Shown here: piece after piece, positions 1 to 6,870 of the stretch
Layout: each line of letters begins with the position of its first letter
How positions within the stretch are numbered: position 1 is the stretch's first letter
IMG/VR virus record: IMGVR_UViG_3300037493_006253
Location: 1-34,153 of that record
From: a virus
DNA: 34,153 bases
Strand: one strand, 5' to 3'
The notes under the pieces: model-generated
The model's database searches: none
The model's input: only the letters and a program-made list of their open reading frames with translations
What the model was told of the DNA's origin: nothing
Program-made: the position numbers and the translations under genes

Positions 1-131
1 TTGATGCCCCCGCTGCCATATAACAGGGACTCCTTAAGCGCCCAGAGATTCCCCCTCGCGTTTTCCGTCTCAGTGGAGAACGACACCGACACCATCTTGG
101 TGAAGTAGGTCTTGATCGCCGTCAGCGCCAT
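1..131 (-). CDS. Adhesin-like tail fibre paralogue, N-terminus only (cut by window edge)
   Basis: An ATG at 129-131 opens a frame that stays open to the window edge, giving 43 residues that begin MALTAIKTYFTKM and include NLWALKESLLYG. The start has the same pattern as the gene just upstream (MAITKVKTWQ, then NMWAIKTLLLG), so I read it as a fifth member of the adhesin-like family that fills the left end of this window. It starts 10 nt after the stop of the preceding copy, which implies translation from the same message. Function is inferred only from the family and from its position after the baseplate and fibre genes. The C-terminal part is outside the window. Confidence 0.72.
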   Translation of the reverse strand, partial: MALTAIKTYFTKMVSVSFSTETENARGNLWALKESLLYGSGGI

Positions 132-141
132 ACCATCCTCC

Positions 142-1203
142 TCAGTCCAGCGGTACGGGGTTGCCGTCATTCGGCAACAACAGATCGCCGAACACGAAGA
201 AATCGAAGGTCGCCGTCGGCAGGTACTCACCCGTTGCCATCGCTGCGGGCACAAACCAGAGATCCTCGCGCCGCCCAAACCACCCCGCAATCGCGCCGAA
301 CGCACTCACGCCCACACGCGTCGCGATCCAATTGCCCCCGCCGTCGACCGTCTGCGTGTAATCCAACTGGCCCAGCGCCGCCCGCTCGTAGTAGTTGTTC
401 GCGCACCCCGTCGTCTCGGAGGTATTGGCCACCCCTGTCTGGTAGTCACCTACCCGCGTGACCATGCGGGTCAGGGTATCCGTCTGGCCCCCCTGCAAAG
501 AAAACGTCTCCGCCCGGTAGTATGCCCCCGCTACCGTCGCGATATATGGCTTGTCCCACCACGCTCGACGCCCCGCCACGGCCGCCACCTCGAAGCACCA
601 CACGTAATTCAGGTAATGATCCGCCCCCTCGTGGCATGTCATGCAGATCCGCGTCATCGTGTGATCGGTGGTCCACAGGCAATTAACACCCACTGTTGCA
701 GTCGGACTAGAGTACACCGCCGATCGGGAGTACGCGTATTCTCCTTTATCCAAGATGACCTGCTCGTCACTCGCCGTGGGGCGCGTCGTCGTCGAGCCCC
801 CCGTGAACCCTCCGCCCCAGGAATCGACGAGCGTCATCTTGTGCGTGTTGTTTACCGTATCATTGCACGCGATGCAGATCTGATAACCCTGCCCACTCGC
901 GTTGATCGCCGTCTGGCGCAGCACGATCCACGAGAAATAGCCGCCCGTGGTCTCCGTCCAGCGCACCGCCACGGTATCCGGCCAACGGTCCACGCCATCC
1001 ATGCCACTCGCCCAGACCGCCCCCACGTAGCCGCAACTCCCCACGACGGTCCACTCCGCGCCGAGCAGCAGCGTCTTGATGGCCCACATGTTCGCGCGGT
1101 GCCCCGGCGAGAAGTTCGACTGCCCCGCCTGCGCCACGGGCCGATCTGCCAACGTCACCTGGCGGTACGCCCGCTGCCACGTCTTCACCTTCGTGATCGC
1201 CAT
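142..1203 (-). CDS. Adhesin-like tail fibre paralogue (353 aa)
   Basis: This 353-residue protein starts MAITKVKTW at an ATG 3 nt after the preceding stop. It shares a set of landmarks with the proteins at 2270-3178, 3165-4235 and 4236-5249. These are an N-terminal I-T-x-x-K-T-W motif, an EWTVV segment near residue 50, SWIVL near 91-95, a T-x-D...TRI segment in the middle, a GWFGRREDLWF segment near the C-terminus and a final LLLPNDG. It is rich in Trp, Tyr, Gly and Cys, as extracellular beta-rich adhesins often are. I infer a receptor-binding or fibre-tip role from the position downstream of the baseplate. No catalytic motif is visible. Its base composition is as GC-rich as the bulk of the window, unlike the three AT-richer copies upstream. 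Confidence 0.7.
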   Translation of the reverse strand: MAITKVKTWQRAYRQVTLADRPVAQAGQSNFSPGHRANMWAIKTLLLGAEWTVVGSCGYVGAVWASGMDGVDRWPDTVAVRWTETTGGYFSWIVLRQTAINASGQGYQICIACNDTVNNTHKMTLVDSWGGGFTGGSTTTRPTASDEQVILDKGEYAYSRSAVYSSPTATVGVNCLWTTDHTMTRICMTCHEGADHYLNYVWCFEVAAVAGRRAWWDKPYIATVAGAYYRAETFSLQGGQTDTLTRMVTRVGDYQTGVANTSETTGCANNYYERAALGQLDYTQTVDGGGNWIATRVGVSAFGAIAGWFGRREDLWFVPAAMATGEYLPTATFDFFVFGDLLLPNDGNPVPLD

Positions 1204-1206
1204 CGC

Positions 1207-2073
1207 CTACACCTCGAAGCCCAGGCCGCGCAGGGCCACGTGGACCGTCACGGGGGTGGCCCCCGCGTTGCTGATCCGCCAGTAGAGGGTGCCCCCCGTG
1301 AGCCCCTCGATCCCCGCCGGGTTGCGGTCCACCCAGGGGCCATCCACCGCCGGGTTCCACCGCGCCTCGACCCCCGCGTAGCCGATCTGGTAGAGCAGGG
1401 TCGGCCCCCCCGTGAAGGCCGCGTCCCCCAGCTCGATGTCGACCGCCTCGGAGGCCCCCGCCGTCACCGTCGCCACGAGGCTGTAGATCTCCCCCTCGGC
1501 AATGCCCACGTCGACCGATCCGATCACCACGTCTCCATCCGGCACCACCGCATCGAAGCTGGCCGTCCACTTCTTCGCTAACCCGCCAAGCTCTGCCGCA
1601 AAGGCGAAGAGCTGCCGCGTCTCCCCCGGCGCAAGAACGCTCGCGTTCCACCACGCGATGCTGTAGTCGTCGCGCACGCAGCCCAACACGCGGTAGTCGG
1701 GGTTGACCGGCACCCCGTTCTGCCACAGCTCCAGGGCGGTCTCCGCACTCGCCTTGGCCCCGCTCGTCACGCGCACCACCACCATCCACGCCGGCGTCAG
1801 CGCTAGGGGCACCGCGTGCGTGATCGTCAAGTAGCTCTGGAAGGTGCGGCTCGCCACCACGCAGGGGCCCAGCAGGCGCAATTGATAGCCACCCCCACCG
1901 TCCCCCTCGATCGTCGCCTCGGGCAGCGCCACAAAGGCCCACGCGTTGGCCTCCATGACCCCCAGGAAGGTCGTGTCGATGCTAAGCGCGAAGTCCTGGA
2001 AGGTCTCCCACCAGCTCTGCGCCGTGTCCGTCGGGTAAGGCAGCTTAAACCGTGGAGTCTCCTGGCGTGCCAT
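1207..2073 (-). CDS. Tail fibre/appendage protein with duplicated anchor domain (288 aa)
   Basis: The first ~160 residues are a close copy of the N-terminus of the 536-residue fibre protein at 5259-6869. Both read M-A-x-QETPRFK-[LF]-PYP, then a WWE-x-FQDFA segment, ANAW-x-FVALPEATIE, GGYQLRLLGPC and SIAWWNASVLAPGETR. The remaining ~125 residues differ and look like a small beta-sandwich (ASFDAVVPDGDVVIGSVDVG). I chose the ATG at 2071-2073, which overlaps the TGA of the gene before it and matches the paralogue start exactly; an in-frame upstream extension has no such support. The shared domain probably anchors these proteins to the baseplate while the variable part is displayed. That role is inference. 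Confidence 0.75.
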   Translation of the reverse strand: MARQETPRFKLPYPTDTAQSWWETFQDFALSIDTTFLGVMEANAWAFVALPEATIEGDGGGGYQLRLLGPCVVASRTFQSYLTITHAVPLALTPAWMVVVRVTSGAKASAETALELWQNGVPVNPDYRVLGCVRDDYSIAWWNASVLAPGETRQLFAFAAELGGLAKKWTASFDAVVPDGDVVIGSVDVGIAEGEIYSLVATVTAGASEAVDIELGDAAFTGGPTLLYQIGYAGVEARWNPAVDGPWVDRNPAGIEGLTGGTLYWRISNAGATPVTVHVALRGLGFEV

Positions 2074-2261
2074 CAGGCTCCCGGCTCCTCGACCTTCGTG
2101 AGGATCCCCCCGTAGCCGCCCGCCTGGTTGATCGTCAACTCGACGGTGATCGGCGTACCATCTTCGGTCGCCGTCGGATCCTCGGCGATCTGCGCCACGT
2201 ACTCCGTCATGTAAAACGGCGGGAGCATCCCCGTAGGGATCCAACTGGTACGCGCAACCAT
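2073..2261 (-). CDS. Small conserved-looking protein between fibre genes (62 aa)
   Basis: This short reading frame is preceded by a strong AGGAGGT ribosome binding site about 4 nt before its ATG. It ends in a TGATG overlap with the next gene, which supports real, coupled translation. The protein has a central stretch rich in Thr, Val and Ile (TPITVELTINQAGGYGG) that could form beta strands, and no transmembrane segment. I do not recognise a family. Its place among fibre genes suggests a structural accessory or a fibre chaperone, but the sequence does not show which. Confidence 0.6.
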   Translation of the reverse strand: MVARTSWIPTGMLPPFYMTEYVAQIAEDPTATEDGTPITVELTINQAGGYGGILTKVEEPGA

Positions 2262-2269
2262 GTCACCTC

Positions 2270-3178
2270 CTATAACACCAACGCGGTGCCGTCGTTACCT
2301 AGCACCATGTTGCCAATCACGACCTGTGTCTTGATGTCATTCCCAGGGCCAGGGAAGGTATCCCCCGTCAACAACGGCGTCGGCGCCCACCAAAGATCCG
2401 CAAGGTATCCAAAAAATCCTACTACTAGAGAAGCCGATGAGTAGCAAAACATAGGATATACCGACCAGCTTCCCCCATTGTCTCCCGATGCGCCCACAGT
2501 GCTCGAAAACAAATAAGGTGAGCCAGTCCCAATAGTTACATATTCACTATCGACGACACAACTTGGAGCGTCAAAATCAGCCATCGTCGCTAATTTACGA
2601 CTAATAACCGCCACGTGCGGCTTTGTAAACCATGCTTGCGCTGCCATCGGACGATCAAAAATCGCATATCCCTGTACCGTCGTAGGACCGATGAACCATC
2701 GCGTACACTCAAAATCGGACGAATTAAAGACATTGGCAGAAAACGTCAACAACGCCGACGTCGTCTTCCACCATGTGCCGACCATATACGAAAATGTCGA
2801 CGTGGGCTTATACTGCAATGATCCCCCCGTAAAACCAACCAGTGACACCTCACATTTCACACTTTCTGTGCCACTGGCATACGACCAAAAATTAAACAAC
2901 GCCTGAAAACCCGTCGCGATATGGTCATTCTGCAACAACACCCACGAATGATTCACCCCCTCCGCGCCTGCTACGATATGCGCGGGATTATCCACGCCGA
3001 TGTTATCCCCTGCGCCTGCGGTGTCCACGCCATTGCTAGAGGACACCACCGTCCATCCACAGTTCGCAGCCAGGTGCTTATAGATACGTTCAAACAAGAT
3101 GTTCTGTGCATTGCGTGTAGATGTCCCCGTGGCGGTCAAACGCGTCTTGGTCCACACCTTGCTGTTAGTAATTTCCAT
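2270..3178 (-). CDS. Adhesin-like tail fibre paralogue, AT-richer (302 aa)
   Basis: The likely start is the ATG at 3176-3178 (MEITNSKVWTKTR), which aligns with the I-T-x-x-K-T-W start of its paralogues. Using it, the gene overlaps the end of the upstream gene by 14 nt, and a longer in-frame start upstream is not supported by the family. Landmarks are CGWTVVSSSN near residue 40, NHSWVLLQN at 76-84, SSDFECTRW in the middle, FTKPHVAVI, GFFGYLADLWWAP and NMVLGNDGT at the end. Together with the next two genes it forms a visibly AT-richer block in an otherwise very GC-rich window. I infer a receptor-binding role; the fold is not recognised. Confidence 0.7.
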   Translation of the reverse strand: MEITNSKVWTKTRLTATGTSTRNAQNILFERIYKHLAANCGWTVVSSSNGVDTAGAGDNIGVDNPAHIVAGAEGVNHSWVLLQNDHIATGFQALFNFWSYASGTESVKCEVSLVGFTGGSLQYKPTSTFSYMVGTWWKTTSALLTFSANVFNSSDFECTRWFIGPTTVQGYAIFDRPMAAQAWFTKPHVAVISRKLATMADFDAPSCVVDSEYVTIGTGSPYLFSSTVGASGDNGGSWSVYPMFCYSSASLVVGFFGYLADLWWAPTPLLTGDTFPGPGNDIKTQVVIGNMVLGNDGTALVL

Positions 3179-4235
3179 AAAACGCCTTGCTAGTGCCATC
3201 ACTTCCCAAAAGAAGGCATCCATGCGCGAACAGTCCCATGTCGGAAAGACTTGATGGCACATAGAAATACGGAGACAAACAGCCTACATCCGTGATCCCC
3301 GGGATGGATGTCCCACACCTACCTCTAAATGCAAATGGAATAAAATATAAATCAAACATCTGTCCTAAAATGCCCAAAATAGTCGCATGCCTAGACCAAG
3401 GAATAACAGGGGCAATGCCAATCTTTCCATCTTGAAACACCCTGTTACCACATAAACCTGACAAAGCCGTATCCAACATAGATACGGGCAAAGCCTCCCC
3501 ATGATAACACCGCGCAATACCACTGGATACCGTAGTGGCTGTCCAATCAGTCATGTATGGTATTCTGCCCCCGTACGCATCCGTAACAAGCCAATTCCAG
3601 ACGATCCCTGTCGTCCCCGTTGGATACATGATCGCGATATAGGGCACCGTCAGCCAGGGCGTTGGATCCTGGAGCTTCTCAAAGAACCACGGGCCACACG
3701 ACCCCACCATACTGCCGGTACTATTATGAAACAGCACCCGTGTGCACTCCCCATCGGACGACGTTAACAAAATCGCACTTAAGCTTGTTGCAGTAATATT
3801 GCAATAGTCAAGATTCGTCAGCAAGGTCTGCTCGCTCCCCACTGCCGTGGGGCGCGTGAACCGCGTGCCGTTGCTGTTGTACCCCTGATGCGTGACATAC
3901 GCGCACATGTACTGCTTGTTCGTCGCCGTCGCATTGATCCACTCGAAGCATACCGAGAAATTGGGCGCGATGGCGGGATTCTTAAGCACGATCCACGAGT
4001 GCGCGGACCCCGCCACCGCACAGTAGATGTCCGTTGGCACCTGGAGGTAATCGGTCAGCAACCCGACCAACACCCGGTTGCTCGACGCGACCACGGACCA
4101 GTGCCCCGTCGCCACCATCGCATTCTTTACACCGATGAAAGTTTTGGCCCACGCATCCCCGACCGTCGGCGACACAGTGCCCGTGTAATACCCTAGCCGT
4201 ACCGATGTCCACGTCTTCACCAAAGTAATGCCCAT
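3165..4235 (-). CDS. Adhesin-like tail fibre paralogue, AT-richer (356 aa)
   Basis: This protein starts MGITLVKTWTSV directly after the stop of the upstream copy (zero gap). It carries the family landmarks: GHWSVVASSN near residue 45, VPTDIY near 67, AHSWIVLKN at 78-86, GYNSNGT followed by RPTA, SSDGECTRV, GILGQMFDLYFIP and a final GCLLLGSDGT. The landmarks VPTD, AHSW-[IV]-VLKN and GYN-[ST]-NGT are shared most closely with the copy at 4236-5249, so these two look like the most recent duplicates. The 3' half is AT-richer than its own 5' part, with a visible composition change around 3800-3850. The role as a fibre or receptor-binding protein is inferred from position and family. Confidence 0.72.
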   Translation of the reverse strand: MGITLVKTWTSVRLGYYTGTVSPTVGDAWAKTFIGVKNAMVATGHWSVVASSNRVLVGLLTDYLQVPTDIYCAVAGSAHSWIVLKNPAIAPNFSVCFEWINATATNKQYMCAYVTHQGYNSNGTRFTRPTAVGSEQTLLTNLDYCNITATSLSAILLTSSDGECTRVLFHNSTGSMVGSCGPWFFEKLQDPTPWLTVPYIAIMYPTGTTGIVWNWLVTDAYGGRIPYMTDWTATTVSSGIARCYHGEALPVSMLDTALSGLCGNRVFQDGKIGIAPVIPWSRHATILGILGQMFDLYFIPFAFRGRCGTSIPGITDVGCLSPYFYVPSSLSDMGLFAHGCLLLGSDGTSKAFYGNY

Positions 4236-5249
4236 CTAAAACACCTTGACGATGCCGTTAGGAGCCCCCGTAGCTAGACACCCCATGCGAATCAACCCGA
4301 GTGGGTTTCCAACGGTGGGATACCGAAAACACGCAATGTGCGAAACTGGCGCCATATACAAATCCGCGACTCGCCCCAACACGCCAAACATTCCGTTGGA
4401 ATACCCATTTAAAAAAACAGGATACAACAAGGACACTCCATTAACATCTACTCCGTTCGTCAACGGCGTCCTCCCAACCCATCGCGTATCCCCCATCAAT
4501 ACACTCAACGACAAATTAACCACCTTGGAATCTATCACCGTCAAAGAATAGCGGTACGATTGCGCTTGATTATAGGACCACCCCCCGCCGCCGCCTCTGC
4601 CAACACCAGTTACCGCATTAAACGCCATCAAAACAAAGGGATTAGTCCACGCCGCTTTCGCATTGACTGGCCGTTCAAGCGTAATCGCAGCGCCCCCGTA
4701 AGCGCCCATGTAACCATAATTGTCTCCACAGTACCCATAGTGGGTATTGAACAAACGAAAACACTGACTATCCGAAGAATACAACATCGTCGTCCCACGG
4801 CAATCTGTGGGAAAATCGCAAAAATTAAAATCATCACGTAAAACTTCGGTCCCCTTAGCCGTCGGACTTACAAGGTGCGTGCCATTTGTATTATACCCCT
4901 GCGCACACGCCCTCACCTTTATCGTATAATATTCCACACCATACGTCGTAGGACCACGATCCAACATGAACTCAAACCCTGGCATGAAAACTACATTTTT
5001 CAATACCACCCATGAATGCGCAGTACCTGCAACCCCGTAAACCACATCTGTAGGCACATTCCAATAATCCCCGATACCAGTCCCTAAAGCCGTGCTGTTA
5101 CTGCTTTGCGTAACCGACCACCCCGCGTTTACCAATAAATTCTTCATATTCAACAACATGTTTGCCATGCGCAAATCTGATGTCATCGAAGTCTCCAAAG
5201 ACCTCATGCTAGCCGCAAGCCAGGTATTCTTCAACGTGATCTGGGGCAC
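4236..5249 (-). CDS. Adhesin-like tail fibre paralogue, first of the array (337 aa)
   Basis: This is the first copy to be translated in the paralogue array, 9 nt after the 536-residue fibre gene. It starts MPQITLKNTWLAAS and shows AGWSVTQSSN near residue 42, VPTDVVYGVAGTAHSW at 65-80, GYNTNGT followed by SPTAKGTE, SSDSQCFRL, WTNPFVLMA, a poly-Gly turn (GRGGGGGWSY), GVLGRVADLYMAP and a terminal MGCLATGAPNG. It is AT-richer than the baseplate genes. No enzymatic motif is visible. Several copies of one adhesin in a row would allow either a mixed-subunit tip or alternative receptor specificities; the sequence cannot distinguish these. Confidence 0.72.
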   Translation of the reverse strand: MPQITLKNTWLAASMRSLETSMTSDLRMANMLLNMKNLLVNAGWSVTQSSNSTALGTGIGDYWNVPTDVVYGVAGTAHSWVVLKNVVFMPGFEFMLDRGPTTYGVEYYTIKVRACAQGYNTNGTHLVSPTAKGTEVLRDDFNFCDFPTDCRGTTMLYSSDSQCFRLFNTHYGYCGDNYGYMGAYGGAAITLERPVNAKAAWTNPFVLMAFNAVTGVGRGGGGGWSYNQAQSYRYSLTVIDSKVVNLSLSVLMGDTRWVGRTPLTNGVDVNGVSLLYPVFLNGYSNGMFGVLGRVADLYMAPVSHIACFRYPTVGNPLGLIRMGCLATGAPNGIVKVF

Positions 5250-5258
5250 CGCACTCTC

Positions 5259-6869
5259 CTACTTGTTGTAGACCGCCCACCCAATCGCCAGCCCCGCCTG
5301 GCCCGTCACGGTCACACGCATGGTGTCATCCCCATCGTTGATCGCCAACGCGATGTCCCAATCTGCCGTCCCGCCACTGCTGTCCGTCTGGTCGATCACC
5401 GTGTACGTCGGCGTCACGCGCACCCACGACGACACCCCTGTGAGCGTCCGCGTCGCCACCGCCCGGATCTCCCACACCTTGGTCTTGTTCGTGATCGCCT
5501 CGCGGGCCACCGCCGTCAACGCGAACGAGGTCACGGAGTTGCCGGTCAGCGCGTACCGCGTCGTGGGCACCCCGCCGAGGAAGATCTCCGTCGGCGTGGC
5601 GCTCCCCGTGACCCCCGACCAACAGATCGACCCCGCGCCGATGTACGCCTTGTTGATCGCGTCAATGAGCGAGCTGCACGAGAAGATGAAATCTAGGACG
5701 CCCGTGTTCGTCATCGGCAGGGTGGTCACTGGCCCGAACCCGCCCGTGTAGCGCCCATCCTCCAGCGTCAACTCGTCGTAGGCCTTGAGAGCGAGGGCCC
5801 CGCCCGCCGTCACACCGATCGCGCCATCCGCCGTGAGGTCCAACGTGGTTCCCGCCGAGATCGTCACGTCTGCCTCGGAGGTCACACCCAACGCCCCCGT
5901 CGCGTCTACATCGAGGGTGGTCCCCGCTGTCACCGCGAGCACACCGTCCGAGTAGACGTCCCGCGTGCCCGTGCCCCCTAGCTGGAACGCGTGCCCCGTC
6001 GCATCGTCATTCGTGACCGTGACGGGCGCCCCGCCATCGGGGATCACAATCTCGTTGCCTAAGTCGTAGGCCTCCTGCAACGAGCCCCCGCCCCGCTGGA
6101 GCTTCCAGCACCAATGCAGCAGCACGGGGTCGTTCAGGAAGACCGCGTCCAGGAGGTCAGCGCGCACATAGGCCGCCCGGCCCTCCACCGCGTGCTCCAG
6201 CAGCCAGGCCGTCCCCGACCACTCCGCGATGTCGTTGACCAGGGCCCCGACCCCCCACCCCGCATGCACAGGGGCCGCCGCGTAGTCAAGGATGTACCGA
6301 TCCCCCACCGTCGGGCCCACAGGCGGCGCCACCGTGGGGGCCACGATCGCCAGCACGGCGGGGCGCCGCACGCTGACCTCGCCCCCGCCACCGCCCGCGA
6401 AGGCGAAAAGCGGGCGCGTCTCCCCCGGCGCGAGGACGCTCGCGTTCCACCACGCGATCGAGCAGTCCGCCCGCACGTAGCCCAGCACGCGGTAGTCCGC
6501 CTCGATGGGCACCCCGTTCTGCCGCAGCTCCAGGGCCGTCGTCGCCGCGGCCCGCGCCCCGCTCACCACGCGCACCCCCACGACCCACCCCGGCACGAGG
6601 GCCAGGGGGCTCGCATAGCCGATGGCCACCTGCGTCTGGTAGGTGCGGCTCAGCGCGATGCAGGGCCCCAGTAGGCGCAGCTGGTAGCCGCCCCCCACGG
6701 CCTCGATCGTCGCCTCGGGCAGCGCCACAAAGGTCCACGCGTTCGCCTCCAGGCCCCCCAGCATGGCCGTATCAATGCTCGTCGCAAAGTCCTGGAAGAC
6801 CTCCCACCAGCTCTCCGCCGTGCTGCCCGGATAGGGGAACTTGAACCGCGGAGTCTCCTGGAGCGCCAT
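5259..6869 (-). CDS. Tail fibre protein with DUF2793-like domain (536 aa)
   Basis: Residues 1-160 are the anchor domain shared with the protein at 1207-2073. Residues ~178-236 resemble the phage-tail DUF2793-type repeat (GDRYILDY, then IAEWSGTAWL, then EGRAAYVRAD). Residues ~263-303 contain SLQEAYDLGNEIVIPDGG, a motif pattern seen in many phage fibres. Residues ~300-375 are short repeated beta units rich in Thr, Gly, Asp and Ala (AGTTLDVDATGALGV, AGTTLDLTADGAIGV), consistent with a beta-helical shaft. The C-terminal ~150 residues form another beta-rich domain. The gene starts at an ATG 1 nt after the baseplate gene stop. I read it as the main fibre that links the baseplate to the adhesin array. 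Confidence 0.8.
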   Translation of the reverse strand: MALQETPRFKFPYPGSTAESWWEVFQDFATSIDTAMLGGLEANAWTFVALPEATIEAVGGGYQLRLLGPCIALSRTYQTQVAIGYASPLALVPGWVVGVRVVSGARAAATTALELRQNGVPIEADYRVLGYVRADCSIAWWNASVLAPGETRPLFAFAGGGGGEVSVRRPAVLAIVAPTVAPPVGPTVGDRYILDYAAAPVHAGWGVGALVNDIAEWSGTAWLLEHAVEGRAAYVRADLLDAVFLNDPVLLHWCWKLQRGGGSLQEAYDLGNEIVIPDGGAPVTVTNDDATGHAFQLGGTGTRDVYSDGVLAVTAGTTLDVDATGALGVTSEADVTISAGTTLDLTADGAIGVTAGGALALKAYDELTLEDGRYTGGFGPVTTLPMTNTGVLDFIFSCSSLIDAINKAYIGAGSICWSGVTGSATPTEIFLGGVPTTRYALTGNSVTSFALTAVAREAITNKTKVWEIRAVATRTLTGVSSWVRVTPTYTVIDQTDSSGGTADWDIALAINDGDDTMRVTVTGQAGLAIGWAVYNK

Positions 6870-6870
6870 C

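Noticed and set aside
112-1581. Plus-strand open frame of 489 codons over two fibre genes
   Set aside because: It is antisense to two genes with clear family motifs; the product is an Arg/His/Pro-rich shadow and has no ribosome binding site.
860-1942. Minus-strand frame of 360 codons overlapping the 288-residue fibre gene
   Set aside because: It is out of frame with the paralogue-supported gene and has the Gly/Arg/Ala composition of a shadow frame.
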